64,000 nt of DNA from Runella limosa DSM 17973 (GCF_000482465.1 NZ_KI519425.1:6890-70889), one strand, 5' to 3'; counted from the first letter of the stretch, positions 25,517-34,439 are shown. Notes: generated by a model not told the origin, from the letters alone. A program made the numbers and translations.

Positions 25517-26107
25517 TCAACACCGTAATTTTTTAAAAAGCCATTCTTTTTCTACTTCTTTTACTTCTGAGGGTTGAAGTGATCCCAATTTTACGTCTTC
25601 AATTGACCAACGAACCAACCGCAACGTCGGAAATCCCACGGCGGCGGTCATGCGGCGTACTTGGCGGTTTTTTCCTTCGTGAAGCGTGAGAGCTACCCAG
25701 CTTGTTGGGATATTTTGACGAAATCGTACGGGAGGATTACGTTCGGGCAAAAGCGGTTCATTGACCAGTTGTTGCACTTTAGCGGGCAAGGTCGCGTGCG
25801 GTTTTCCATCAATTGAAATCGTTACGCCCGTTTGAAGTTTGTGGCAAGCTTCTTCAGAAATTTGCCCATCAACTTGCACAAAATAAGTGCGTTGGTGCTT
25901 AAACTTGGGATTGAGCAAGCGATTGTTTAAAAAAGTATCGTTGGTCAACAGCAGCAACCCTTCACTGTCGGCATCAAGGCGACCAACGGGGTATATGTCC
26001 TTTGGAAAATCAAAGGGTAAATCGGCCAATGTCGTTTTGTCGCCTTCGCGAGAAAACTGCGACATCATTCCGTAGGGTTTGTAAATTAAGAAATAACGGT
26101 ATTTCAT
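25517..26107 (-). CDS. rluE: 23S rRNA pseudouridine synthase, RsuA/RluE type
   Basis: 196 residues. This short RsuA-family enzyme lacks the S4 domain, as RluE does. Catalytic Asp45 lies in GRLDADSEGLLLLTND. The terminal motif GKNRQVRRMTAAVGFPTLRLVR is intact. RluE makes the pseudouridine at position 2457 of 23S rRNA; target identity is inferred from subfamily resemblance. The start codon overlaps the stop of the RES toxin gene by 4 bp, so it is read as the third gene of an Xre-RES-rluE operon. That is unusual company for a housekeeping enzyme. Confidence 0.88.
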   Translation of the reverse strand: MKYRYFLIYKPYGMMSQFSREGDKTTLADLPFDFPKDIYPVGRLDADSEGLLLLTNDTFLNNRLLNPKFKHQRTYFVQVDGQISEEACHKLQTGVTISIDGKPHATLPAKVQQLVNEPLLPERNPPVRFRQNIPTSWVALTLHEGKNRQVRRMTAAVGFPTLRLVRWSIEDVKLGSLQPSEVKEVEKEWLFKKLRC

Positions 26108-26577
26108 TTAAAAAATCGGCTATCAAAAGAGAATGGAATGCACTCTACAACCTTGATTTCGTTCATTCTTGGGTGATTTGGGTTGATGAGGTAATTGAAT
26201 GACATAGGGACAATTACCGATGGCACGGCCATCACGAGTGAAGATTGTTGCTTCAACCAGTTGTCGGTAAATTGTTGTGTAGCAGGAGAAGTGTGCAGAC
26301 TATTCCAATCGCTGGGTAGTTCTGCCACGTCGGCTCGGATGATTGCGTTTTCGGGAACTTCAATCGTCGCCAATACGTGCGCGGGTAATTCATCAAAATA
26401 AAACCCTTCCAGATGAACCAACGTTTCTACTAAAGCCAGCTCGGGCGTTGCCGAAGTATAGACCACGGCCTTTCCGATACTGTTCCAACGCCCTCCCAGT
26501 AACTTGGCACCGTAACCAGAAAGAATATTTTCAACAGAGGAAAATTTGGCTTTTTGAAGACGAAAAATGTAACCCAT
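26104..26577 (-). CDS. RES-domain toxin (NAD+ phosphorylase family)
   Basis: 157 residues covering the whole RES fold. Conserved residues are Arg30 in GGRWN, Tyr40 in VVYTS, Glu51 in ALVETLVH, and the late SFNYLINPNHP with its Ser and Asn. RES toxins (MbcT, ParT, Res) degrade NAD+ by phosphorolysis or ADP-ribosylate a host enzyme, stopping growth. The start codon directly follows the stop of the Xre/MbcA antitoxin gene, with no spacing, which fits a type II pair. All key residues appear intact, so it is likely active when free. Downstream it overlaps the rluE-like gene by 4 bp. Confidence 0.9.
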   Translation of the reverse strand: MGYIFRLQKAKFSSVENILSGYGAKLLGGRWNSIGKAVVYTSATPELALVETLVHLEGFYFDELPAHVLATIEVPENAIIRADVAELPSDWNSLHTSPATQQFTDNWLKQQSSLVMAVPSVIVPMSFNYLINPNHPRMNEIKVVECIPFSFDSRFFK

Positions 26578-26994
26578 CTAAATATAAACACCGTATTCGA
26601 TACGTCCCAGTGCTGTTTCTACTACGTTTAAACCTGTGATTGTGGAAAGTAATTGCAGAGGTGCTTCCCCATTCATAGTGCGTAGGGGGCGCCGTAGCCA
26701 GCGCTGAAACTTTTCTTTACTTTCAAAAACGGTCTCTCCGTATTGAAGAACCTTTTTTAATTGTAAGAGCCGATCTGAAGCACTGGCATCTAGTCGAATA
26801 TCTTCCTTGTATCGATGATAGGTACGTTCTGACAGGTTCAAAATTCGAGCCATTTCACGGTCATTGAGGCCATAGACATTGGCCAACGCATCTGCATCGT
26901 TTTTGGTAAGACCTTCGCGCGTTTTCTCAATAACTAAAAAAGGGTCGTCGAAGGTCAACAACATAAAAGACGATTGTTGCGGTTGTGTTATCAT
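26578..26994 (-). CDS. Xre/MbcA/ParS-type antitoxin (DUF2384)
   Basis: 138 residues from ATG 26994 (MITQPQQSS). An in-frame upstream Met at 27057 would place the first 21 residues across the promoter and operator, so it is rejected. The N-terminal half carries a helix-turn-helix (LNDREMARILNLSERTYHRYK). The C-terminal half is the DUF2384 toxin-binding domain (YGETVFESKEKFQRWLRRP and ETALGRIEYGVYI). It neutralises the RES toxin by covering its NAD+ site and probably represses its own promoter. The inverted repeat TATTTG-aca-CAAATA at 27003-27017 lies directly upstream. Confidence 0.9.
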   Translation of the reverse strand: MITQPQQSSFMLLTFDDPFLVIEKTREGLTKNDADALANVYGLNDREMARILNLSERTYHRYKEDIRLDASASDRLLQLKKVLQYGETVFESKEKFQRWLRRPLRTMNGEAPLQLLSTITGLNVVETALGRIEYGVYI

Positions 26995-27002
26995 GCCTTT
27001 GT

Positions 27003-27019
27003 TATTTGACACAAATATA
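27003..27019 (-). promoter_or_regulatory. -7 box with overlapping operator of the Xre-RES operon
   Basis: The minus-strand TATATTTG (27019-27012) fits TAnnTTTG. It is overlapped by the inverted repeat TATTTG-aca-CAAATA (27003-27017), a natural site for autoregulation by the Xre antitoxin. It lies 9 bp from the chosen start codon, which supports ATG 26994. Confidence 0.5.
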
Positions 27020-27063
27020 ACTGCAATTTGGCACACTTTTGTTCCTGAGAACCCCAATGCGCT

Positions 27064-28245
27064 TTAAACCTTTTCAATAATCAACGCCGAAGCTCCTCCT
27101 CCACCATTACAAATAGCGGCTAGGCCGTATTTGCCTCCTTTTTGCGAGAGCACGTTTTGAAGCGTCACAACGATGCGCGCTCCCGAGCAGCCAAGTGGGT
27201 GGCCTAATGATACAGCTCCGCCAAACACGTTGGTTTGTTGGTGCGAAATACCCATTTCTTTCATAAAGGCCATTGTCACAACTGAAAACGCTTCGTTTAC
27301 TTCAAAATAATCAATATCGCTTACACTCAAGCCTGCTTTTTTGAGGGCTTTCGGTGCAGCAACGGTAGGGGCGGTGGTGAACCATTCTGGTTCGTGCTCG
27401 GCATCCGCAAACGAGACAATGCGGGCCAATGGAGTAATCCCGAGTTCTTTCACCTTGGCTTCGCTCATCAAAATCGTAGCCGCCGCTCCGTCGTTGATGG
27501 TGGAAGCATTGGCCGCAGTCACGGTGCCTTCTTTCGTAAAAGCAGCGCGCAACGACGGGATTTTGTCAAACTTTACATTTTTATATTCTTCGTCTTGACC
27601 AAACGTAATGGGGTCGCCTTTTTTCTGCGGAATTTGAACAGGAACGACTTCTTGCTGAAAATTTCCCTCGCTCCAGGCCGCCGCACTTCGTTGATAAGAA
27701 GCAATGGCAAACGCATCTTGTTCTTCGCGACTGAAACCGTATTTGCTGGCCGTCGCATCGGCGCACACGCCCATGGCCATTCCTCCGTAAACATCGGTAA
27801 GACCGTCTTTCGCAAGGCCGTCGATGAAGGTACCGTTGCCGTAGCCGTACCCTCCAAAGCGAGCTTTGTCAAGATAAAACGGAATTTGGGACATGTTTTC
27901 CATTCCTCCCGCAACCACTACATCGGCATCACCGAGCATGATGTCTTGGGCGGCCATCATAATAGATTTCATTCCAGAAGCACACACTTTGTTGACGGTC
28001 GTGCAAGTGGCGTTTTTGCTAAGTCCTGCAAAAATTGCAGCTTGACGAGCAGGCGCTTGGCCGAGATTGGCCGAAACGACATTGCCCATATACACCGCTT
28101 GAACGAGATTAGGATCTATGTTGGCTTTGGTAAGTGCCCCACGGATGGCAGCCGCTCCTAGTTGCGTAGCCGAAACCGTTGACAAAGAACCCCCAAAACT
28201 TCCAATGGGAGTGCGGGCCGTGGATACTATATAAACCGATTGCAT
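27064..28245 (-). CDS. Acetyl-CoA C-acetyltransferase (thiolase)
   Basis: 393 residues, the normal length for a type II biosynthetic thiolase. The nucleophile is Cys88 (NKVCASGMKS), with His349 (SLGHPLGCSGAR) and Cys379 (AAICNGGGGAS) completing the active site. It catalyses reversible Claisen condensation of two acetyl-CoA to acetoacetyl-CoA, or the last step of beta-oxidation. The GHPLGCSGAR and CNGGGGASA signatures resemble AtoB/ThlA more than FadA. It is not clustered with other fatty-acid genes. A TACCTTTG box at 28291-28284 is the probable -7 element, in the 68 bp shared with the divergent EamA gene. Confidence 0.93.
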   Translation of the reverse strand: MQSVYIVSTARTPIGSFGGSLSTVSATQLGAAAIRGALTKANIDPNLVQAVYMGNVVSANLGQAPARQAAIFAGLSKNATCTTVNKVCASGMKSIMMAAQDIMLGDADVVVAGGMENMSQIPFYLDKARFGGYGYGNGTFIDGLAKDGLTDVYGGMAMGVCADATASKYGFSREEQDAFAIASYQRSAAAWSEGNFQQEVVPVQIPQKKGDPITFGQDEEYKNVKFDKIPSLRAAFTKEGTVTAANASTINDGAAATILMSEAKVKELGITPLARIVSFADAEHEPEWFTTAPTVAAPKALKKAGLSVSDIDYFEVNEAFSVVTMAFMKEMGISHQQTNVFGGAVSLGHPLGCSGARIVVTLQNVLSQKGGKYGLAAICNGGGGASALIIEKV

Positions 28246-28283
28246 GTTGATGACAAAATAAAATGGTTTAAGAAATGAAGAAC

Positions 28284-28291
28284 CAAAGGTA
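28284..28291 (-). promoter_or_regulatory. -7 box of the thiolase gene
   Basis: TACCTTTG on the minus strand, 39 bp before the start codon, fits TAnnTTTG; no -33 element is evident. Confidence 0.35.
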
Positions 28292-28313
28292 AAGGTTTTT
28301 CGGTTTGTTCGAT

Positions 28314-29213
28314 ATGACTCGACCGTATTACTGGCTTGGTGCCTTTTTGGTACTCTTTGCTGCTTTTTGTTTTGCCATGAAAGGCATTTTTATCAAGTTA
28401 GCTTTTCAACACGAAATTGACGCCATCTCCCTTTTAACACTCCGCATGGGGCTTTCTGCTCCCTTCTATGGAATCATTGCTTGGCGGCTTTCTTCCCAAA
28501 AAGATAATGTTCGTTTTACATCTAAGCAATGGCTTTGGGTGATTTCGATGGGGATTACGGGCTACTATTTTGCGAGTTATTTCAACTTTTTGGCATTTCA
28601 TTATATAACAGCGAGTTTGGAGCGCATTTTATTGTTTATTTATCCAACGTTTGTGCTGTTAATCAATGCTTTTTTTCGGAAAAAGGCCATTACCAAACTT
28701 CAAATAGGAGCGGTGGCGCTGACTTATACGGGTATCGTGCTGGCTTTTGCCCAAAACGTAGAGTCATCCCAGCAAAAGGATTTGTTTTGGGGTTCTTTCT
28801 GGGTGATTGTCAGTGGATTGGTGTATGCGGTCTATTTAGTGGGGAGCGATAAGATTATTTCCCAAATCGGTGCCCAAAAATTCACAGCCTACGCCATGCT
28901 AGCCGCGACCGTACCGACAGTTATCCATTGCTTTGTCGTCAATGGGCTACAAATAGGTCATTACCCGTCGGAAGTTTATTGGATTGGGCTGGTAATGGCG
29001 CTGTTTATTACGGTGTTGCCTTCGTTCGCATTGACTGAGGGAATCAAACGAATAGGCTCTGGTAACGCCTCCATTATTGCTAGCATTGGCCCTATTTTTA
29101 CCATTTTTGTGGCTACTGCGGTATTGGACGAACAAATTTCCACCTTACAAATCCTCGGAACGCTATTGGTACTGCTAGGGGTATTTTTGATTGGCTGGAA
29201 AGGCAATAAATAG
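28314..29213 (+). CDS. EamA/DMT family transporter
   Basis: 299 residues from ATG 28314 (MTRPYYWLG); an in-frame TTG 9 bp earlier is the alternative. Ten hydrophobic segments form two EamA repeats (about 5-140 and 150-295). A glycine-rich end of each repeat is visible (ASLERILLFIYPTFVLL and GSGNASIIASIGPIFTIF). DMT transporters export amino acids or other metabolites across the inner membrane; the substrate is not predictable. It diverges from the thiolase gene. It is followed by a block of tandem palindromic repeats, not by a classical terminator. Confidence 0.9.
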   Translation: MTRPYYWLGAFLVLFAAFCFAMKGIFIKLAFQHEIDAISLLTLRMGLSAPFYGIIAWRLSSQKDNVRFTSKQWLWVISMGITGYYFASYFNFLAFHYITASLERILLFIYPTFVLLINAFFRKKAITKLQIGAVALTYTGIVLAFAQNVESSQQKDLFWGSFWVIVSGLVYAVYLVGSDKIISQIGAQKFTAYAMLAATVPTVIHCFVVNGLQIGHYPSEVYWIGLVMALFITVLPSFALTEGIKRIGSGNASIIASIGPIFTIFVATAVLDEQISTLQILGTLLVLLGVFLIGWKGNK

Positions 29214-29215
29214 GA

Positions 29216-29440
29216 GTGTCGAATGCAGAAGGCAGAATGTCGAATAAAAAATATTCCTCATTCTGCCCTCGACATTCGGGTTGTGAGCAACCCTCAACAC
29301 AAATAAAAATATCTCATTCGACATTCTGCCCTCGACATTCGGGTTGTAAGCAACCCTCAGCACAAATAAAAATATCTCATTCGACATTCTGCACTCTGCC
29401 CTCGACATTCGATTTGTGAGCAACCCTCAGCACAAATAAA
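29216..29440. repeat. Tandem composite palindromic repeats (three hairpin units)
   Basis: The 286-bp gap between the EamA and DUF2254 genes is filled by a repeated block. An outer inverted repeat (GGCAGAATG at 29231-29239 with CATTCTGCC at 29259-29267, flanked by TGTCGA/TCGACA) is followed by hairpin cores at 29278-29293 (GGGTTGTGAGCAACCC), 29341-29356 (loop TAAG) and 29411-29426 (stem partly decayed). They are separated by near-identical spacers containing ACAAATAAAAATA and CTCGACATTC. The unit spacing is 63 and 70 bp. No coding potential is believed here. Confidence 0.8.
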
Positions 29441-29468
29441 AATACGGCATTCGACATTTAAAAAAAGG

Positions 29469-29502
29469 TAATTTTGGCGAAACGTAATTTTTTGCCAAAA
29501 TG
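29469..29502 (+). promoter_or_regulatory. -7 box and start-codon hairpin of the DUF2254 gene
   Basis: TAATTTTG (29469-29476) fits TAnnTTTG. ATTTTGGC (29471-29478) can pair with GCCAAAAT (29494-29501), which covers the first bases of the ATG at 29500. If transcription starts after the box the left arm would not be in the RNA, so the repeat would then act at DNA level. Confidence 0.35.
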
Positions 29503-30864
29503 CTTTTCCGTCGATTGTACAAATTCCACGAGCAGGTCAAATCAAGCTGGATTTGGCTGACGCTTACTTCTTACATCATTACCGCTCTTCTGACCATTGG
29601 GTTACATGGTTGGCAACCAGGTCAAAAAGGGGTATTGTTAGATGGCTATCTGACAGCATTGGCGGGAATTTTGACGACCATTGTTGTGACGACCTTCTCG
29701 TTTGTGTTTGTGGCTTTGCAGTTGGCTTCAGTACAATTTTCGCCCCGCATTATCCGCTCCTTTTTTGAATACGACCACTTTTGCCGTTTTTTCTTGTGGT
29801 CGTTTTTAGCCTGCGTAGGGTATTTGATGGGGCTTCAGTATTTCGGCTGGTCGGAGGCATCACTCATTTATCCAAAATTTGGCATCGTTGGTAGTTTTTA
29901 CCTGATTTTGATGGTATTTCCGTTGTTTATTCACCACATTGTTGGCAATATCAATGCCTCCAGTATTACCCAAAATATTGCTCGTCGCACCATTGAAGAA
30001 ATCGACGATTTGTATGAATCCCTGCCGACTACAACCAAACAAACAGGGAAGATACACATCCTCACTCCTATCAGCGGCTATTTGGATTCGATTCGGTATG
30101 AGGCGTTGGTGGCTTTATTGCCTGAAGATTCAGACGTCTCCATCACCATTCGACCCCACATTGGAAGTTTTGTGATTAAAGGAGGAGTGTTAGCGGAGAT
30201 TGATTGCCCGCCTGCTAAACGTGAAGCGTATTTAGGGCTCGTTAAGGCTATTCAGCAATGTTTTATTATTGATAAATTTCGAAGCTACAAACAAGACATT
30301 CCGTTTGGCATCAGGCAGTTGGTTGATATTGCAATCAAAGCCATTTCGCCCGCGGTCAATGACCCAACGACGGCACTTAATTGTATCGACTACCTTGGTT
30401 CGATTATTCAACGGGCAGCTCAAAGCGAAGCACATTCGCGAGAAGCCAAGCTATTGGCCCAAAAAAACATTCACTTACGGGAATTTAGCTTTGAGCAATT
30501 GGTGGATTTGGCATTTGACCAAATCTATTTTTGGGGAAAAGAAGACTATATCGTCGTGAGGCATTTGCTGAAAACCATCACGAATTTACTACCTTTTATG
30601 CCTTCGGAAGATAAATTAAAGGTAATGATTCGTCAGGTGGAAGATTTTGAATTACAGTACCTTCACGATGAAGAACAGAAAGATAGGTTAACGACGACTT
30701 TCCCCCGAAAAGAACACCGCAATAGCCTCCGCGACCATTTGGCTGAATTTTACGAAGGTGCCATTGAAACCATTGGACAAACCACCTCTACTTCAGTGGT
30801 ACTTTCAAGGAAACAAGAACAATTCCGTAGTTCATTGAAAGCAGTAGCAAAATGCTATGAATGA
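29500..30864 (+). CDS. DUF2254 family membrane protein
   Basis: 454 residues. Four N-terminal membrane helices lie near 17-37, 52-76, 95-115 and 125-147, with the conserved FSFVFVALQLASVQFSPRIIRSFFEYD stretch between helices 2 and 3. A soluble C-terminal region of about 300 residues follows, containing KAISPAVNDPTTALNCIDYLG, also typical of DUF2254. The family is widespread and has no established function; a channel or osmotic role has been suggested only by analogy. The gene is bordered on both sides by the TGAG-hairpin repeats. The downstream repeat begins at the base after the stop codon. Confidence 0.85.
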   Translation: MLFRRLYKFHEQVKSSWIWLTLTSYIITALLTIGLHGWQPGQKGVLLDGYLTALAGILTTIVVTTFSFVFVALQLASVQFSPRIIRSFFEYDHFCRFFLWSFLACVGYLMGLQYFGWSEASLIYPKFGIVGSFYLILMVFPLFIHHIVGNINASSITQNIARRTIEEIDDLYESLPTTTKQTGKIHILTPISGYLDSIRYEALVALLPEDSDVSITIRPHIGSFVIKGGVLAEIDCPPAKREAYLGLVKAIQQCFIIDKFRSYKQDIPFGIRQLVDIAIKAISPAVNDPTTALNCIDYLGSIIQRAAQSEAHSREAKLLAQKNIHLREFSFEQLVDLAFDQIYFWGKEDYIVVRHLLKTITNLLPFMPSEDKLKVMIRQVEDFELQYLHDEEQKDRLTTTFPRKEHRNSLRDHLAEFYEGAIETIGQTTSTSVVLSRKQEQFRSSLKAVAKCYE

Positions 30865-30962
30865 GAATGTCGAGTGCAGAATGGAGAGTGGCGAATGGGG
30901 TATTTTTATTCGACATTCTGCACTCTGCCCTCGACATTCGGATTGTCAGCAACCCTCAACAC
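30865..30962. repeat. Composite palindromic repeat element
   Basis: The left arm GAATGTCGAGTGCAGAATG (30865-30883) pairs with 30914-30939, which carries the same arm with a 7-nt insertion (TGCCCTC). Directly after it comes the hairpin GGATTG-TCAG-CAACCC (30940-30955), a variant of the TGAG core, and CTCAACAC. It sits between the convergent DUF2254 and aldo/keto reductase genes and matches the units at 29216-29440. Confidence 0.75.
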
Positions 30963-30964
30963 AT

Positions 30965-31936
30965 TTATTGGCTCCAGCTGGTGGGAGTGCGGTCCCAGCG
31001 GTGGCCTTTGAGGGCGTTGAGCAGGTCGGCTGATAGTTCTTGACCGTCGGAAGTAGCGATGTTGGCCTCGACGTTTCTGATTTTTCGCATCCCAGGGATG
31101 GTCGTTGCCACGTCTGAGTTGCCCAAAATAAAACGCAAAGCCATTTCGGGCATATTCATTCCGCTAGGAATGAGCGGCCGTAAGGCGTCCGCATGTTCGA
31201 CGCTTGAGATTAAATTTTCGGGCACAAAATACGTACTACGCCAATCGTTTTCGGGGAAAGTGGTCTCTTTGGTAAACGTACCCGTAAGCGTTCCTTCGTC
31301 AAATGGCACGCGTGCAATCACAGCCACGTCCAACTCACGGCACAGAGGAAAAAGATTGTCTTCGGGCGCTTGGTCGAAGATGTTATAAATTACCTGAACA
31401 GCCGAAATCAAGCCTGTGCGAAGCGTGTTCAATACATTATCAGGTTCCCAGCGGTTGACGCTAATGCCCCAATGCTGCACTTTGCCTTCACGCGTGAGTT
31501 GCTCAATCGCTTTTTGCCACTCTTCGTGCTGCGCCCACTGGTCTTCCCAGACGTGAAATTGTTGTAAATCAATGGTTTCAACGCCCAGATTTTTGAGGCT
31601 TTTTTCGGTGTATTCCACAATGTGCGACGCAGGAAAACATTCTTCGAGCGTGTATTCGGGTTTCGACGGCCATTTAAAATTCTTGGGAGGGATTTTGGTA
31701 GCCACGTACAATCGCTTGTCGGCGTGACGTTTCACGAGTTGGCCAAGTACCTGTTCGCTTTGTCCTGCGCCGTAGCCCCAAGCCGTGTCAAAAAAATTAC
31801 AACCAAGCTCCACCGAGCGGTCGAGGGCTGTGGTGTATTCGTTTTCTTCGGAGCCAGTCCAGCCTGCCAAGCCCCACATTCCGTAGCCGATTTCGCTTAC
31901 TTGCCAATCGGTTCTTCCAAATCTTCGGTATTGCAT
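30965..31936 (-). CDS. Aldo/keto reductase
   Basis: 323 residues, a TIM-barrel NADPH-dependent oxidoreductase. The catalytic tetrad is complete: Asp50 and Tyr55 (FFDTAWGYG), Lys81 (VATKIPP) and His128 (QQFHVWED). The C-terminal cofactor site includes TTIPGMRKIRNVEAN. The subfamily resembles the YajO/AKR11-13 general stress and sugar-aldehyde reductases. The physiological substrate is unknown. The gene is divergent from the AsmA-like gene, separated by 63 bp, and convergent with the DUF2254 gene across the repeat element. Confidence 0.92.
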   Translation of the reverse strand: MQYRRFGRTDWQVSEIGYGMWGLAGWTGSEENEYTTALDRSVELGCNFFDTAWGYGAGQSEQVLGQLVKRHADKRLYVATKIPPKNFKWPSKPEYTLEECFPASHIVEYTEKSLKNLGVETIDLQQFHVWEDQWAQHEEWQKAIEQLTREGKVQHWGISVNRWEPDNVLNTLRTGLISAVQVIYNIFDQAPEDNLFPLCRELDVAVIARVPFDEGTLTGTFTKETTFPENDWRSTYFVPENLISSVEHADALRPLIPSGMNMPEMALRFILGNSDVATTIPGMRKIRNVEANIATSDGQELSADLLNALKGHRWDRTPTSWSQ

Positions 31937-31999
31937 TTGTATTGGTACGATTTTTTCAGCTAAAAGTAGTGTATATTGTCATGTTACTTTCCAACAGTC

Positions 32000-34438
32000 A
32001 TGCCGTTTCCGAAATTTCTTAAAATAGGGCTTTACATTTTGGGTAGTTTTGCGATAGTCGCAGGCGGGGCGTTGACGTGGGCATACCAGTACCGTGACGA
32101 TGTATTTCAGTACTTACTCAAAGAGGCAAATGCCCGCATCCGTGGGACGGTGACGGCTCGTAAACTTGATTTTACCCCTTTTGCGGGCGGTTTTGGCTTG
32201 TCATTTACGCTTTTTGACATTCATTTGCGTGACAGTGCCTACGCAATTCACCACAAAGAACTATTGGCGCTGGAACGACTGACGGTTCACATCGACCTGC
32301 GGCAGCTGCTTCGTAAGCAATTACAAATCAATTCAGTGACGGTTGACAAAGGAAAACTGTCGGTTTTTGTGGACAAAAACGGGTACAGCAATTTGCAGGC
32401 AGTTGCTCCCAAAGATTCTTCATCGATCCAAGACACAACCACCAGTACGGAGGGTTCGTTGGGTAAAAAGTTACTCAAAAGTCTTCGTCAAATAAAGATG
32501 AAGGAAATGGAGGTGCATTTGCAAGATTCGTTGAAAGGAAAAGAGATTCATTTTTGTTTGGAAAAAATAACCAATGACCTCGAACGCACCGATACCTGTT
32601 TGTGGGTACACCTGCGGGGAAAAACGCAGTTTCACCAGTTGACTTTTAACATGAATCGGGGAGGTTTTTTGGAAAATAAAGCGACAGAGCTTGACTTACA
32701 TTTGTCGTACGACCTTCATCGACGCGTAGGCATTAGCCCTTCTGAAGTGTTGGTGGAGCAAGATAAGTTTCGATTACGGGGCAGTTTTGATTTTAAAAAC
32801 GAAGGTCGGGTACAATTGTTTGTCACCACCGACACCATCGCCGCGCCAAGGGCTTTGTCGATTTTACCGCGACGATTGGCCAAACGCATTGCCAAACATA
32901 AGGTGCTGCCCGTCGTCAAAGCCGAAGTGAGTGTCGATGGGCCATTAAGAACTGGCGCCGACCCTCACATTGAAGTGGAAGTGCAGACCCAAACGTTTTT
33001 GTACAAAAGTGCGATTGGGCCACTTGCGCAGACACTGGGACGTGCCCATTTTACCAACCGTGCCGATACATCGTTGCCCGTTAGCAATCAGAACTCTCGT
33101 TTGGTTGCCCCCCACGTGAGTGGGCTGTTGTACGGCGTTATTCCCATGAATTTGTCGTTTACCATTACGGATTTCGATGACCCATTTTTGCACATGGAGG
33201 GCAATACCAAAGCCAATGTGGCTCGGTGCAAGGCGCTTTTTGACCCCAACCAGGTTCAGCCTAAATCGGGGAATGTTGTGGTAAATTTTTGTTATAAAGG
33301 TAAAATTTCTCCCATTTTTGACCCGAAAACCAACCGCCTAAACGGCAAACTTGACGGAAATGCCAAGCTAGAAAAGGTGGCGTTTTTATACACACCCCAA
33401 CAAATAGATATTCAGCGGGTGGATGGCTTCGTGCGGTTTGCGGAAGACAAAGCGGATTTAACGTATTTGCATGTATATCACCAAAAAAATCAAGTGCGGG
33501 TGAGTGGCAATGTGACAGGGCTAACCCCCTATGCCTTTGGAACGACGGCTTCGGTGAAGGCAAATGTCTCGATTTTTGCGCCTGATTTGGGCTTAGACTG
33601 GGTGCGAAATTACCGCCCAACTCCCCAAAAAACCACCAAAAAGCAATTGACAGACATTACCTCGAAGTTTATTCAAAATTTGGATTTAAAAGTTCATTTG
33701 GCGGCTCGACGGGTACATTATCGGAAGTTTGAGGCGCAGGGAGTGAGCGGGAGGGTATATATGACGCGTCAAGCTATCCGCTGTGAAGACGTAAAAATGC
33801 ACGCTTTTGGGGGCGATTTTCGGGTGACGGGTGGTATTGAGCAGTTCGATTTGCCGACCCATCGGCTGTATGCCAAAGGAAACGTGGCCAAGGCCGACGT
33901 GCAAAAGGTGTTTTATGCGTTTGAAAATTTTGGACAACAGACCGTTTCTGACCAAAACTTGAGCGGAACACTAAGTACGGACTTTACATATTCGAGCCAA
34001 TTGTCTAAAGAATTTGAATTGGTGCCTACAAGCATGAGTGGGCAGCTTAATTTTGAACTCGTCGATGGGCAACTCAACCGTTTTGCTCCTTTGCTAAGGA
34101 TTCAAAAATTGCTTTTTAAACGACGAAATTTCCAGCAAATTAGGTTTGATACCCTGAAAAATCAATTTGTACTCCAAGGTGAAGAACTGTCGATGGGGCA
34201 AATGAAAGTTGTTTCAAGTGTATTGACCTTTTTTGTAGGGGGAAGATATAGTTTTGGGGATAAAACCGATTTGTTGGTACATATTCCTTTAAATAACCTC
34301 AAGCGTAATCCAGACGAAGAGGAGTTGGAAACATTGGATGGAAACAATTTGTTGATTCGGGCGGTGGATGAGCGGGGTGAAATCCGACTCAAGTATGACA
34401 TGGATTGGCGCAAAAAAGTAAGGCGACAAAATAAGTGA
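32000..34438 (+). CDS. AsmA-like / DUF748 envelope protein
   Basis: 812 residues from ATG 32000 (MPFPKFLKIGLYILGSF); an in-frame TTG at 31976 is less likely. One N-terminal signal anchor (about 8-30) is followed by a long periplasmic region rich in beta strands, with FDIHLRDSAYAIHHKELLALERLTVHID near the start and the typical AsmA C-terminal end (FVLQGEELSMGQMKVVSSVLTFFVGGRYSF). AsmA-like proteins form hydrophobic-groove bridges that carry lipids between inner and outer membrane (TamB/YhdP type). The C-terminus is basic (KVRRQNK). The stop codon lies 1 bp before the first phosphate-box-like repeat of the porin gene. Confidence 0.85.
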   Translation: MPFPKFLKIGLYILGSFAIVAGGALTWAYQYRDDVFQYLLKEANARIRGTVTARKLDFTPFAGGFGLSFTLFDIHLRDSAYAIHHKELLALERLTVHIDLRQLLRKQLQINSVTVDKGKLSVFVDKNGYSNLQAVAPKDSSSIQDTTTSTEGSLGKKLLKSLRQIKMKEMEVHLQDSLKGKEIHFCLEKITNDLERTDTCLWVHLRGKTQFHQLTFNMNRGGFLENKATELDLHLSYDLHRRVGISPSEVLVEQDKFRLRGSFDFKNEGRVQLFVTTDTIAAPRALSILPRRLAKRIAKHKVLPVVKAEVSVDGPLRTGADPHIEVEVQTQTFLYKSAIGPLAQTLGRAHFTNRADTSLPVSNQNSRLVAPHVSGLLYGVIPMNLSFTITDFDDPFLHMEGNTKANVARCKALFDPNQVQPKSGNVVVNFCYKGKISPIFDPKTNRLNGKLDGNAKLEKVAFLYTPQQIDIQRVDGFVRFAEDKADLTYLHVYHQKNQVRVSGNVTGLTPYAFGTTASVKANVSIFAPDLGLDWVRNYRPTPQKTTKKQLTDITSKFIQNLDLKVHLAARRVHYRKFEAQGVSGRVYMTRQAIRCEDVKMHAFGGDFRVTGGIEQFDLPTHRLYAKGNVAKADVQKVFYAFENFGQQTVSDQNLSGTLSTDFTYSSQLSKEFELVPTSMSGQLNFELVDGQLNRFAPLLRIQKLLFKRRNFQQIRFDTLKNQFVLQGEELSMGQMKVVSSVLTFFVGGRYSFGDKTDLLVHIPLNNLKRNPDEEELETLDGNNLLIRAVDERGEIRLKYDMDWRKKVRRQNK

Positions 34439-34439
34439 G

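Noticed and set aside
26578-27057. Long form of the Xre antitoxin starting at 27057
   Set aside because: The extra 21 residues are encoded by the promoter/operator region and are not typical of the family.
29175-29423. 82-residue minus-strand ORF with repeated NPNVEGRMSNEIFLFVLRVA
   Set aside because: It is a translation of the tandem palindromic repeat DNA, not a gene.
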